This document shows, piece by piece, positions 26,586 through 35,117 of a stretch of 64,000 nt of DNA (position 1 is the stretch's first letter; each line of letters starts with the position of its first letter). The stretch comes from Limosilactobacillus oris. GTDB taxonomy: Bacteria; Bacillota; Bacilli; Lactobacillales; Lactobacillaceae. Location: contig NZ_CP104398.1 in NCBI RefSeq assembly GCF_025311495.1, positions 62,001 through 126,000 of the forward strand, in the 5' to 3' direction. Under the pieces are notes generated by a model. The model did no database searches and was not told the origin of the DNA. It saw only the letters and a program-made list of their open reading frames with translations. Made by a program: the position numbers and the translations under genes.

Positions 26586-26616
26586 AAGAGACTGAGCTTT
26601 TTCAGTCTCTTTTTGT
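26586..26616 (+). terminator. Second terminator in the rpsO-rnjB gap
   Basis: AGAGACTGA pairs with TCAGTCTCT around GCTTTT, then TTTTG. It is the outer end of the right half of repeat copy C. Confidence 0.8.
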
Positions 26617-26749
26617 TTTTAAAATGTTTGATTTCCATTGTGAAGAGCGAATGTGGTAAGATATTAATAGCTATTTATGAACGAATAAATTCTCTGAGCA
26701 AACGAATAGCAATACAGAGAAATCAACTTAAATAAAGGAGCCAATCTAA

Positions 26750-28543
26750 ATGAGCAAAATAAAGATTATCCCGTTTGGCGGGGTTCGCGAAAATGGCAAA
26801 AATATGTACGCAGTGGAAGTCGACGACCAGATTTTCATCCTGGATACTGGTTTGAAGTACCCGGAAAATGAGTTGATGGGAATCGATGTAGTAATTCCGG
26901 ACTGGGAATACCTGCGTGACCGTAAGGATAAAATTGTCGGGGTCTTTCTTACCCACGGGCATGCCGACTCAATTGGTGCATTGCCATACTTTTTGATGGA
27001 CTTTAATGTTCCCGTCTTTGGAAGTGAAATGACGATTGCCCTGGCTAAACTGGCGGTTAAGAAGCATAAGGAAGTTAAGAAATTTAATGACTTCCACGTT
27101 GTTGATGCAGGGACCGCGATTGACTTTAATGACGTCACCGTTTCGTTCTTCCAGACCACGCACACGATTCCGGAAACTCTGGGAATTGTCCTCGAAACCG
27201 CGGAAGGCAACATTGTTTACACCGGCGACTTCAAGTTCGACCAAACGGCTACCAAGGGTTACCAAACAGACTTAGCCCGGCTTGCTGAAATCGGCTCGCA
27301 AGGAGTACTGGCATTGCTGAGTGATTCTGCTGGTGCTGGAATTACTGGTGCTTCCTCACGTGAAAAGGATATTGGTGAATATATCAAGGAAACGTTCAAG
27401 TACCAAGATGGCCGGATCATCGTGGCGAGTGTGGCCTCAAACATCATGCGGGTGCAGCAAATCATCGATGCGGCCGTGGCGGTAGACCGGAAGATTGTTC
27501 TCTCCGGCAGTGATATCGAACAGATTATCAACACCGCCATGGAGCTAGGTAAACTAAAGATGCCTCAGGACATCCTGATTAGCCTGAAGGAAGCCGATAA
27601 GCTGGACCCTAAGCAGGTGGTAATTCTGGAAACGGGGAAGATGGGGGAACCTATCAAGTCCCTGCAACAAATCGCTAACGGCGACAACCCGAAGATTAAA
27701 CTCAGTGATCAGGACCTGGTATTCGTTACTACTACCCCTTCATATGCCCAGGAAACCGAAGTTCAAAAGACGAAGGATATTATCTACCGGACCGGAGCTG
27801 AGGTGAAGTTTATTTCCGATGACCTTAATCCGTCCGGTCATGCTAACCAGAATGACCAGCAGCTGATGCTTAATTTCATGAAGCCGCAGTACTTTATTCC
27901 TATCCAGGGTGAATACCGGTTGCTGGATCGTCACGCGGAGTTAGCAGAAGAGGTCGGAATTGCACCTGACCGGATTTTCCTAACGAATAAGGGTGACGTG
28001 CTGACATACGACCAGGGTGAATTTCACGTTGGGGAACACCTGGATGTTGGCAACACAATGATTGACGGAACCGGTATTGGCGACATCGGAAATATTGTGC
28101 TTCGTGACCGGCGGGTCCTGTCTGAAGATGGAATTTTTGTTGTCGTTGCAACGATTGACCGGAAAAAGAAGAAAATCGTTGCCCGTCCCCAAATCACCTC
28201 GCGGGGCTTCGTCTTTGTCAAAACTAACCATCAGCTGATGAAGCAGAGTGCTGACCTGGTAGAAAAGGTGGTCCAGGATAACCTTGATCAAAAGGAATTT
28301 GACTGGGGACACCTCAAGCAGGATGTTCGTGAGAAACTGAACCGGTTCTTATTTGACCAAACTAAGCGCCATCCCGTTATTTTGCCGGTGATTATGGAAA
28401 TTAACCAGCATGCCAAGAAGAAGACCAAAAACAAGGGCGAGGCGAAAAAAGATAGCGGTAGTCACAAAAAGGAAGCCCATCACGGTCATGGCCGTGGTCG
28501 GGGGCGCAAACGCCAAGCAGAAAAAAGTAAACAAAGTAACTAG
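26750..28543 (+). CDS. rnjB: Ribonuclease J2 (metallo-beta-lactamase/beta-CASP)
   Basis: Partner of RNase J1 in mRNA decay and RNA processing, 597 residues. The beta-lactamase half carries LTHGHADSIGALPYF where active RNase J1 has HxHxDH: the last His is Ser, matching the degenerate J2 subfamily (HGHADA in Bacillus). The beta-CASP region holds SDSAGAG and ILSGSDIEQI-like segments (as VLSGSD here), and NPSGHANQ follows. A basic Lys/His/Gly/Arg-rich tail (about residues 555-597, HHGHGRGRGRKRQ) probably binds RNA. Assignment to J2 rather than J1 rests on that motif and the rpsO neighbour. Confidence 0.88.
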   Translation: MSKIKIIPFGGVRENGKNMYAVEVDDQIFILDTGLKYPENELMGIDVVIPDWEYLRDRKDKIVGVFLTHGHADSIGALPYFLMDFNVPVFGSEMTIALAKLAVKKHKEVKKFNDFHVVDAGTAIDFNDVTVSFFQTTHTIPETLGIVLETAEGNIVYTGDFKFDQTATKGYQTDLARLAEIGSQGVLALLSDSAGAGITGASSREKDIGEYIKETFKYQDGRIIVASVASNIMRVQQIIDAAVAVDRKIVLSGSDIEQIINTAMELGKLKMPQDILISLKEADKLDPKQVVILETGKMGEPIKSLQQIANGDNPKIKLSDQDLVFVTTTPSYAQETEVQKTKDIIYRTGAEVKFISDDLNPSGHANQNDQQLMLNFMKPQYFIPIQGEYRLLDRHAELAEEVGIAPDRIFLTNKGDVLTYDQGEFHVGEHLDVGNTMIDGTGIGDIGNIVLRDRRVLSEDGIFVVVATIDRKKKKIVARPQITSRGFVFVKTNHQLMKQSADLVEKVVQDNLDQKEFDWGHLKQDVREKLNRFLFDQTKRHPVILPVIMEINQHAKKKTKNKGEAKKDSGSHKKEAHHGHGRGRGRKRQAEKSKQSN

Positions 28544-28607
28544 TTGAGTAGTGGGGCTGTTGGCAGGGATGCCACAACCCCACCCTGTATCTAAAAGGAA
28601 AATTAAT

Positions 28608-29516
28608 ATGAATAATGAACAAGAAGAACGCTACCAAAAAGCGCTCCAATTAATGACGGATGAGAAGTGGCTAGAAGCGAGCAGCCTGCTCGAAGACCTG
28701 ATCAATGAACAGCCTAGTGATGACGTGACAAAGGCACTGGTCCTAGCACTTTACCGTGCCAAACAATACGCACGGGCATTTGTTTACTTTGCGGAACAGG
28801 CGGAAGTTTTTACTGGAGATAAGGGACATGCCCGGTTAGCAGTCCACCTTCTTTTGCACAACCAATCCTATATCGCCGCCCGTCTTTTTATTACGGATTT
28901 GCCGCTGGACTGGCAGGATGAATTTGAAACGCTGATTGCTGAGGCTGAGCAGACGGCCGAAGAAAAATTTCAGACAACAATCCAGACCGCGCTCCGGTCC
29001 TTTTACCACCTTGGTGACTGCCCACTGAATGAGCAGCAGGAGCGGTTGGGAGCTGCCCGACAGCTACCGTTAAAAGAGTACCTGACGGGAGCACAGTTTT
29101 TACTCAGGGACCCGTATGCCCACCAGCTGATCAAGGCGGCCCTGGTGGATACCCTTCGTCAATTAGGGGTTGATCAGCAGATGGCGCTTCGGTGGTTGGA
29201 TGCACGGGAATACACCATTAATCCGGCAAAATTATCCGCAATTGAAGAGCTTCCGGTTGTCCAGGAATTGCACCGGGAACTGGCAGACCGTCTTGCCAAC
29301 CGCAACCCCAGTGAATATCAATTGGCTGGTCAGGAGCTGAAAATGCAGCTGATGTTGTTGTACCCGCTGATTGAGGAAAAGGTGACTGATCCTGCTGGCT
29401 GGGTCGACTGTCTGATTGGCCGGATCCGCGGAGCGACTTCTGAGGCGCAGCCAGCCATTCTGGCGGTTCAACGTCAACTGGGGCGGGTAATTGATGGTTT
29501 AGGTGAAAAACCTTAG
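28608..29516 (+). CDS. TPR-type repeat protein
   Basis: 302-residue cytoplasmic protein, mostly helical, with tetratricopeptide-like pairs in the first 100 residues (YQKALQLMTDEKWLEASSLL and VLALYRAKQYARAFVYFAE are typical A/B helices). No catalytic motif is seen. ATG 28608 follows AAAGGAAAAT; the upstream ATG at 28551 lies in a hairpin and has no ribosome site. The gene sits between rnjB and tuf, as in other lactobacilli. A scaffold or chaperone-like role is inferred from the fold; nothing shows the partner. Confidence 0.85.
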   Translation: MNNEQEERYQKALQLMTDEKWLEASSLLEDLINEQPSDDVTKALVLALYRAKQYARAFVYFAEQAEVFTGDKGHARLAVHLLLHNQSYIAARLFITDLPLDWQDEFETLIAEAEQTAEEKFQTTIQTALRSFYHLGDCPLNEQQERLGAARQLPLKEYLTGAQFLLRDPYAHQLIKAALVDTLRQLGVDQQMALRWLDAREYTINPAKLSAIEELPVVQELHRELADRLANRNPSEYQLAGQELKMQLMLLYPLIEEKVTDPAGWVDCLIGRIRGATSEAQPAILAVQRQLGRVIDGLGEKP

Positions 29517-29524
29517 CAATATTA

Positions 29525-29619
29525 TTTACAAATGCGGCAAGAGTTGATATGATATTTAAGAATTCTTCTTCAAGCCTTTGATATAAAAGCTTTCAATTGG
29601 CGAAAAGAAGTAGTACAAT
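29525..29619 (+). promoter_or_regulatory. Two tandem tuf promoters
   Basis: P1: TTTACA (29525-29530), 17 bases, TATGAT (29548-29553). P2: TTTCAA (29591-29596), 17 bases, TACAAT (29614-29619). A small CAGTC/GACTG stem follows in the leader before AGGAGG. Confidence 0.65.
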
Positions 29620-29694
29620 AACTATAAGGGTGTGTCAGTCATTTCTATGAAAGGACTGGCATTATACTTGTAAATTATCAGGAGGTTTTCATTA

Positions 29695-30885
29695 ATGGCT
29701 GAAAAAGAACATTATGAACGTACAAAGCCCCATGTAAACATTGGTACTATTGGCCACGTTGACCATGGGAAGACTACTCTGACTGCTGCTATCACTAAGG
29801 TATTGGCAGCTAAGGGTCTTGCAAAGGCAGAAGATTACGCTGATATCGATGCTGCTCCAGAAGAAAAGGAACGTGGTATCACTATCAACACTGCCCACGT
29901 TGAATACGAAACTGAAAAGCGTCACTACGCACACATCGATGCGCCAGGTCACGCCGACTACGTTAAGAACATGATCACTGGTGCCGCACAAATGGATGGT
30001 GCTATCTTGGTTGTTGCCGCAACTGATGGTCCTATGCCACAAACCCGTGAACACATTCTTCTTGCTCGTCAGGTTGGTGTTCAATACATCGTTGTCTTCT
30101 TAAACAAGACTGACTTGGTTGACGATGACGAATTGGTTGACTTGGTTGAAATGGAAGTACGTGACCTTCTTAGCGAATACGATTTCCCTGGTGACGATAT
30201 TCCGGTTGTTCGTGGTTCCGCCCTCAAGGCTCTTGAAGGTGACCCAGAACAAGAAAAGGTTATCCTTCACTTGATGGATGTTGTTGATGACTACATTCCA
30301 ACTCCAAAGCGTCCTACTGACAAGCCATTCATGATGCCTGTCGAAGACGTCTTCACTATCACTGGTCGTGGTACTGTTGCTTCTGGTCGTATCGACCGTG
30401 GTACTGTTAAGGTCGGTGACGAAGTTGAAATCGTTGGTTTGACTGAAGATGTTCTGAAGTCAACCGTTACTGGTCTGGAAATGTTCCACAAGACTCTTGA
30501 CCTTGGTGAAGCCGGGGACAACGTTGGTGTTCTTCTTCGTGGTATTTCTCACGACCAAGTTCAACGTGGTCAAGTTCTTGCTGAACCAGGTTCGATCCAA
30601 ACTCACAAGAACTTCAAGGGTGAAGTTTATGTTATGACTAAGGAAGAAGGGGGCCGTCACACGCCGTTCTTCTCCAACTACCGTCCACAGTTCTACTTCC
30701 ACACTACTGATGTTACTGGTACGATTGAATTACCAGATGGTGTAGAAATGGTTATGCCTGGTGATAACGTAACGTTCACTGTTAACTTACAAAAGCCAGT
30801 TGCCCTTGAAAAGGGTCTGAAGTTCACCATCCGTGAAGGTGGACACACTGTTGGTGCCGGTGTGGTATCAGAAGTCTTAGACTAA
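29695..30885 (+). CDS. tuf: Elongation factor Tu
   Basis: GTPase delivering aminoacyl-tRNA to the ribosome, 396 residues. G-motifs [29 protein letters not shown] and the SALKALEG loop, followed by domains 2 and 3 ending [10 protein letters not shown]. Codon use is extremely biased towards GGT, CGT, GTT and GCT, as expected for the most abundant protein, and visibly differs from neighbouring genes. It is monocistronic, with its own promoters and terminator, not in a str operon. Confidence 0.98.
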   Translation: MAEKEHYERTKPHVNIGTIGHVDHGKTTLTAAITKVLAAKGLAKAEDYADIDAAPEEKERGITINTAHVEYETEKRHYAHIDAPGHADYVKNMITGAAQMDGAILVVAATDGPMPQTREHILLARQVGVQYIVVFLNKTDLVDDDELVDLVEMEVRDLLSEYDFPGDDIPVVRGSALKALEGDPEQEKVILHLMDVVDDYIPTPKRPTDKPFMMPVEDVFTITGRGTVASGRIDRGTVKVGDEVEIVGLTEDVLKSTVTGLEMFHKTLDLGEAGDNVGVLLRGISHDQVQRGQVLAEPGSIQTHKNFKGEVYVMTKEEGGRHTPFFSNYRPQFYFHTTDVTGTIELPDGVEMVMPGDNVTFTVNLQKPVALEKGLKFTIREGGHTVGAGVVSEVLD

Positions 30886-30905
30886 TTTTCAATTAGGCAA
30901 ATTCA

Positions 30906-30940
30906 AGAGGTTGGGGCTCATCCCCAGCCTCTTTTTCTTT
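30906..30940 (+). terminator. Terminator of tuf
   Basis: GAGGTTGGGG pairs with CCCCAGCCTC around CTCAT, then TTTTTC. Confidence 0.9.
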
Positions 30941-30971
30941 TAATTTGGGTCGGGAGAAAGCCGTCAATTGG

Positions 30972-31000
30972 TTGCAATTGCTTGGCCTGTAAGGTAAACT
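30972..31000 (+). promoter_or_regulatory. tig promoter
   Basis: -35 TTGCAA (30972-30977), 17 bases, -10 TAAACT (30995-31000). Confidence 0.7.
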
Positions 31001-31065
31001 AATAAAGTATGTAAAGACCTGCCTGTAAGGTAAGGATCAAATTGATTGTTATTGGAGGAAATAAA

Positions 31066-32382
31066 ATGTCAGCAAAATGGGAACGCGATAGCGATGCCAG
31101 CAAAGGGACATTAACGTTTGATATTGATGTCGACACGATTAAGAAGGGAATTGACGAAGCCTTTGTCGAAACCCGGAAGAAGATTACGGTTCCAGGTTTC
31201 CGGAAGGGCCGTGTTCCTCGCCAAATCTTCAACCAAATGTACGGTGAAGAATCCCTTTACCAAGATGCTTTAAACAAGGTCTTGCCAGACGCTTACAGCG
31301 CTGCTGTTAAGGAAACTGGAATCAAGCCGGTTGACCAACCAAGTATCGATATTAAGAGCATGGAAAAGGGTCAACCATGGACACTGACTGCCGAAGTTGC
31401 GGTTGAACCTGAAGTTAAACTTGGTGACTACAAGGGAATGGAAGTTCCTGAACAAGACACGACCGTTAGTGATGCTGACGTTGACTCTGAAATTGAAAAG
31501 AAGCGCCAACAACAAGCGGAATTAGTTTTGAAAGATGAGGACCAGGCTGCTGCTAATGGCGATACTGTCGTTATCGACTACGAAGGTAGCGTTGATGGCG
31601 AAAAGTTCGATGGCGGTTCTGCTAACAACTACTCATTGGAACTGGGTTCTGGCTCATTCATTCCCGGCTTTGAAGATCAGTTAGTTGGTCACAAGTCCGG
31701 TGATGACGTTGACGTTAAGGTAACCTTCCCAGAAGACTACCACGCTAAGGAATTGGCCGGCAAGGACGCTCTTTTCAAGGTTAAGGTTCACGAAATCAAG
31801 GAAAAGCAACTGCCAGAGCTTGACGATGACTTTGCCAAGGACGTTGACGAAGATGTTGATACCCTTGATGAGTTGAAAGACAAGACTCGCAAGCAATTGC
31901 AAGAACAAAAGGACAACCAAGCCAAGGGCGCGATTGAAGATGCTGCCATCGAAAAGGCAGTTGCTAACGCTGAAATCGAAGATATCCCACAAGCAATGCT
32001 GGATGAAGACACTAACCGGCAAATGCAGCAATACTTAGCTGGGATGCAGCAACAGGGAATCAGTCCGCAAATGTACTTCCAAATTACTGGTACGAAGGAA
32101 GATGACCTGAAGAAGCAATTTGCTAACGACGCTGCACAGCGGGTCAAGACCAACCTGGTTCTGGAAGCCATTGTTGACGATGCTAAGCTGGAAGCTAGCG
32201 AAGACGAAATCAAGGATGAAATCAAGGACCTGGCAAAGCAATACGGCATGGAAGAAGATGCAGTGGAAAAGGCATTGTCTAAGGATATGCTGAGCCACGA
32301 CATCAAGATCAAGAAGGCCGTTGACTTAGTTGCTGATTCTGCAAAGCAGGTTAAGGCAGACGACAAGAAGACTGACAAGTAA
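31066..32382 (+). CDS. tig: Trigger factor
   Basis: Ribosome-bound chaperone with peptidyl-prolyl isomerase activity that meets nascent chains at the tunnel exit. 438 residues. The ribosome-binding signature is [12 protein letters not shown] near residue 45. An FKBP-type domain spans about 150-245 ([20 protein letters not shown]), and the C-terminal chaperone arms are helical and highly charged. ATG 31066 follows GGAGG; ATG 31042 is in frame but lies upstream of that ribosome site. tig-clpX order is conserved. Confidence 0.96.
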   Translation: MSAKWERDSDASKGTLTFDIDVDTIKKGIDEAFVETRKKITVPGFRKGRVPRQIFNQMYGEESLYQDALNKVLPDAYSAAVKETGIKPVDQPSIDIKSMEKGQPWTLTAEVAVEPEVKLGDYKGMEVPEQDTTVSDADVDSEIEKKRQQQAELVLKDEDQAAANGDTVVIDYEGSVDGEKFDGGSANNYSLELGSGSFIPGFEDQLVGHKSGDDVDVKVTFPEDYHAKELAGKDALFKVKVHEIKEKQLPELDDDFAKDVDEDVDTLDELKDKTRKQLQEQKDNQAKGAIEDAAIEKAVANAEIEDIPQAMLDEDTNRQMQQYLAGMQQQGISPQMYFQITGTKEDDLKKQFANDAAQRVKTNLVLEAIVDDAKLEASEDEIKDEIKDLAKQYGMEEDAVEKALSKDMLSHDIKIKKAVDLVADSAKQVKADDKKTDK

Positions 32383-32406
32383 GATTTAGTCGGTCTTAGT
32401 AGTGAG

Positions 32407-32437
32407 AAAAGCTCAATCACGCGGTTGAGCTTTTTTT
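32407..32437 (+). terminator. Terminator of tig
   Basis: AAAGCTCAA pairs with TTGAGCTTT around TCACGCGG, then a T-run. Confidence 0.88.
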
Positions 32438-32512
32438 ATTGGAGAACAGAATATTCGAATTCGGACTAGAATTCTGGTATGATTATTCCATAAGTTTAGA
32501 GGAGGTTCATGA

Positions 32513-33763
32513 ATGTTGGAAGATACCACGAGAACGGATACCATCCACTGTTCGTTTTGCGGAAAGTCGCAAGATGAAGTGAAAAAGATTGTCGCTGGTC
32601 CCGGGGTCTACATTTGCAATGAATGTGTTGACCTCTGCCAGGAGATCATCAAACAGGAACTGGCTGAAGATAGTGCTAAGCAAACCTTCCGCGTGCCCAC
32701 TCCAGCAGAAATCGTTGGTGAATTAGATGACTACGTAATTGGTCAGGCCGACGCTAAAAAGACACTGGCGGTAGCGGTTTACAACCACTATAAGCGGGTT
32801 AACGCCATGATGACGGGGGAAAATGACGAGACAGAATTACAGAAGAGCAATATTGCTGTAATCGGGCCGACTGGTTCAGGGAAGACCTACCTGGCACAAT
32901 CGCTTGCCCGGATTCTCAACGTGCCTTTTGCAATCGCCGACGCCACGACCCTGACTGAAGCCGGTTACGTCGGCGAAGACGTCGAAAACATTATCCTAAA
33001 GCTGCTCCAGGCGGCGGATTTTGATGTGGAACGGGCCGAAAAGGGAATTATCTACATTGATGAAATTGATAAGATTGCGAAGAAGAGCGAGAATGTTTCA
33101 ATTACCCGGGATGTTTCTGGTGAGGGGGTTCAGCAGGCCCTGCTGAAGATCCTGGAAGGAACGGTTGCTAACGTTCCGCCACAGGGGGGCCGGAAGCACC
33201 CACAGCAAGAATTTATCCAGGTGGATACCAGCAACATCCTCTTTATCGTCGGCGGGGCGTTCGACGGAATAGAGAATATTGTCAAGGAACGGATTGGTGA
33301 AAAGACGATTGGTTTTGGCACCAGCAGCTCTGCACGGGATAACATTACCGAAAAGAACATTTTACAGCACGTGATTCCAGAAGACCTGCTCAAGTTCGGC
33401 TTGATTCCGGAGTTTATCGGTCGGTTGCCAGTCATGACGGCCCTGCAGAAGTTAGATGAGCAGGACCTGATTCGGATCCTGACAGAGCCGAAGAATGCCC
33501 TGGTAAAGCAATATCAGGAACTGATTAAGCTGGACGGCAGCGAACTAAGCTTTACTGATGGCGCCCTGCGCGCGATGGCTGAACTGGCAATTAAGCGGAA
33601 TACCGGAGCACGGGGACTCCGGTCGATCATTGAAGAGGTCATGCAGGATGTGATGTTTGACCTGCCAAGTCGTGAAGACGTTGCCAAGGTGGTAATCGGG
33701 AAGCGGTGCGTTACTGACCACGCCGAGCCTAAGTACGTATTAAAGGACCAGCAGGCGTCATAG
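32513..33763 (+). CDS. clpX: ClpX ATPase, specificity subunit of ClpXP
   Basis: AAA+ unfoldase that feeds substrates into ClpP. 416 residues. The N-terminal zinc-binding domain has CSFCGKS and CNECVDLC (four Cys). The AAA+ core has Walker [13 protein letters not shown], Walker [12 protein letters not shown], the pore and sensor regions, the GFGT loop that docks on ClpP, and [18 protein letters not shown] precedes ATG 32513. No CtsR operator was seen upstream. It is co-oriented with engB, which starts 15 bases downstream. Confidence 0.97.
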   Translation: MLEDTTRTDTIHCSFCGKSQDEVKKIVAGPGVYICNECVDLCQEIIKQELAEDSAKQTFRVPTPAEIVGELDDYVIGQADAKKTLAVAVYNHYKRVNAMMTGENDETELQKSNIAVIGPTGSGKTYLAQSLARILNVPFAIADATTLTEAGYVGEDVENIILKLLQAADFDVERAEKGIIYIDEIDKIAKKSENVSITRDVSGEGVQQALLKILEGTVANVPPQGGRKHPQQEFIQVDTSNILFIVGGAFDGIENIVKERIGEKTIGFGTSSSARDNITEKNILQHVIPEDLLKFGLIPEFIGRLPVMTALQKLDEQDLIRILTEPKNALVKQYQELIKLDGSELSFTDGALRAMAELAIKRNTGARGLRSIIEEVMQDVMFDLPSREDVAKVVIGKRCVTDHAEPKYVLKDQQAS

Positions 33764-33778
33764 CCGGGGAGTTTTTCA

Positions 33779-34369
33779 ATGGAAGTTCATAATGTTGATT
33801 TAACAATTAGTGCGGTGCGGCCGGACCAGTATCCGAAGACCAACTATCCAGAAGTGGCCCTGGTGGGGCGGTCAAATGTTGGAAAATCATCGTTAACCAA
33901 CGTGTTGATTAACCGGCGGAATTTTGCTCATACTTCTAGTCAGCCGGGGAAAACGCAGACTTTAAACTTCTACGCGGTTGAGGATCAGCTGTACTTTGTC
34001 GATGTCCCGGGTTACGGCTACGCCAAGGTTTCTAAAAAGGAGCGGGAACGCTTCGGCCAGATGATTGAGCAGTATTTAACCCAACGGGATCAGCTGCGGG
34101 GCGCAATTTTACTGGTTGATGGCCGGCACGCACCGACAGCGGATGATGTTAGTATGTACCAATGGTTGCAGTACTACCATATTCCGACCCTGGTGGTGGC
34201 TACCAAAATTGATAAGGTCAAGGGGAATACCTGGAACCGCCAGGAAAGCCTGATTAAAAAGACGCTGGGGCTGGCGGCTGGTGACCAGCTAGTCCTTTTC
34301 TCAGCAGTGAACAAGACGGGGAAGGACGCTGTCTGGCAGTGGATTGATGAACGAACGGGGATGAAGTAA
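33779..34369 (+). CDS. engB: Ribosome biogenesis GTP-binding protein EngB/YsxC
   Basis: Essential GTPase for late 50S assembly, 196 residues. G1 GRSNVGKSSLTN, G2 region SSQPGKTQTLNFY, G3 DVPGYGYAKVSK and G4 VATKIDKVKG. It starts 15 bases after clpX with GGGGAG upstream, the usual clpX-engB pair, and is followed two bases later by the MazG-like gene. Confidence 0.95.
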   Translation: MEVHNVDLTISAVRPDQYPKTNYPEVALVGRSNVGKSSLTNVLINRRNFAHTSSQPGKTQTLNFYAVEDQLYFVDVPGYGYAKVSKKERERFGQMIEQYLTQRDQLRGAILLVDGRHAPTADDVSMYQWLQYYHIPTLVVATKIDKVKGNTWNRQESLIKKTLGLAAGDQLVLFSAVNKTGKDAVWQWIDERTGMK

Positions 34370-34371
34370 CG

Positions 34372-34671
34372 GTGGATTTTAATGAATACCAAAACGCGGC
34401 GAAGCGCACCTTGTATGGAAACGAGCAGGTATTGACTAACTGCGCCCTCGGCTTAGCGGGGGAGTCCGGTCAGGTAGTTGACCTGGTGAAGAATTACGTC
34501 TTCCGGGGACAAAAGCTGAGCCGCCAGGAATTAGTCCACGAGATGGGAGATGTCTTGTGGTACTTATCGCAAGTCGCGGAATGGGCAGATATTCCGTTTG
34601 AAGAGGTTGCTAAGGCTAACATTGCCGAGCTCAACCGTCGCTACCCAGCTGGGTTTAAAAAGCAAAACTAA
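34372..34671 (+). CDS. MazG-like nucleotide pyrophosphohydrolase
   Basis: All-alpha NTP pyrophosphatase of the MazG type, 99 residues in one domain, expected to hydrolyse non-canonical or excess NTPs to NMP. The metal-binding acids are in GLAGESGQVVDLV and ELVHEMGDVLWYLSQ, matching the ExxE...ExxD arrangement. GTG 34372 starts two bases after engB, so translation is probably coupled. The substrate is not decided by sequence. Confidence 0.85.
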   Translation: MDFNEYQNAAKRTLYGNEQVLTNCALGLAGESGQVVDLVKNYVFRGQKLSRQELVHEMGDVLWYLSQVAEWADIPFEEVAKANIAELNRRYPAGFKKQN

Positions 34672-34721
34672 AGGGAGAGCACGGGACGAAGATTAGGCGG
34701 GCTTCGTTTCCGTGTCCCTTC
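34671..34721 (+). terminator. Hairpin with GACGAAG arm after the clpX-engB operon
   Basis: AAGGGAGAGCACGGGACGAAG pairs, with a small internal loop, with CTTCGTTTCCGTGTCCCTT; TTCC follows. It is related to the hairpins at 5858 and 53118. Confidence 0.65.
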
Positions 34722-34734
34722 CGGCTAGTCACAA

Positions 34735-34778
34735 AAGGACCATCAAGTTCGGCAATGCGAATTTGATGGCCCTTTTAG
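34735..34778. terminator. Bidirectional hairpin terminator
   Basis: AAAAGGACCATCAA pairs with TTTGATGGCCCTTTT around GTTCGGCAATGCGAA. T-runs are present on both strands. Confidence 0.65.
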
Positions 34779-34784
34779 CGTTCA

Positions 34785-34815
34785 TAAAAAATAGGGGAGT
34801 TGCTTTTCTCCCCCT
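34785..34815 (-). terminator. Terminator of the 46-residue gene
   Basis: On the - strand GGGGAG pairs with CTCCCC around AAAAGCAA, then TATTTTTT. Confidence 0.82.
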
Positions 34816-34824
34816 GTTACTAGG

Positions 34825-34965
34825 TTACTTGTTCTTCTCGTCTTGTTTATCGGCTGACTTTTCTTGATCCTTAGCTGGTTTTTTAGCCGGCTTCTTCTTT
34901 GGGTCAATCGCAAATTGGTCGAAAAGGCGGTCTAGTTGTTCGCTTCTCCTGGTTACTAAGCCCAT
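34825..34965 (-). CDS. Small basic protein, 46 residues, SPJ_0845-like
   Basis: Translated by hand from the - strand: it begins MGLVTRRSEQLDRLFDQFAI, followed by a Lys/Pro/Ala-rich tail (KKKPAKKPAK) and an acidic-basic end EKNK. GGGAG lies eight bases upstream of ATG 34965, and a strong terminator follows the stop. The start resembles the SPJ_0845 family of short streptococcal and lactobacillar proteins of unknown function; that link is from memory of the pattern only. It is highly charged, with no membrane segment. Confidence 0.72.
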   Translation of the reverse strand: MGLVTRRSEQLDRLFDQFAIDPKKKPAKKPAKDQEKSADKQDEKNK

Positions 34966-35056
34966 TCTTATCGCTCCCTTGGTTAATATTCAGAACATCA
35001 TAGCATAGCGCTTCCCCGGTTTGCAAGGAAAATCCTGGGAAAGTAGAACGGATTCT

Positions 35057-35086
35057 TTGCGTTGCTAGCGCGTTTTCCGATATAAT
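35057..35086 (+). promoter_or_regulatory. uvrC promoter
   Basis: TTGCGT (35057-35062), 18 bases, TATAAT (35081-35086). No LexA operator was found near it. Confidence 0.65.
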
Positions 35087-35117
35087 ATTATACTAGCATT
35101 TATCACGGAGGGTTACG

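Larger units (their letters stand above)
26361..26616 (+). repeat. Dispersed intergenic repeat, copy C (two facing halves)
   Basis: The left half runs from the rpsO terminator through TTATTGTTTAAAAATAGAT. The right half, on the - strand, has the full core GCAGTAGCTGGCTGGCAGGTCA (26537-26558) followed outward by a GAGACTGA hairpin. The 403-base gap 26347-26749 otherwise holds a GGGCGGGGAAGCCCG hairpin near 26409 and no supported gene. Confidence 0.6.

Noticed and set aside
26481-26735. 84-codon + strand ORF between rpsO and rnjB
   Set aside because: It runs through repeat copy C and its terminator (the FFSLFLFLK part is the T-run), and has no match I recognise.
28551-28607. Upstream in-frame start for the TPR protein
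   Set aside because: The extension lies in a GTGGGGCTG/CAACCCCAC hairpin and has no ribosome site; ATG 28608 has one.
32440-32512. CtsR operator before clpX
   Set aside because: No GGTCAAA direct repeat is present; only a weak TATGAT -10 was seen.
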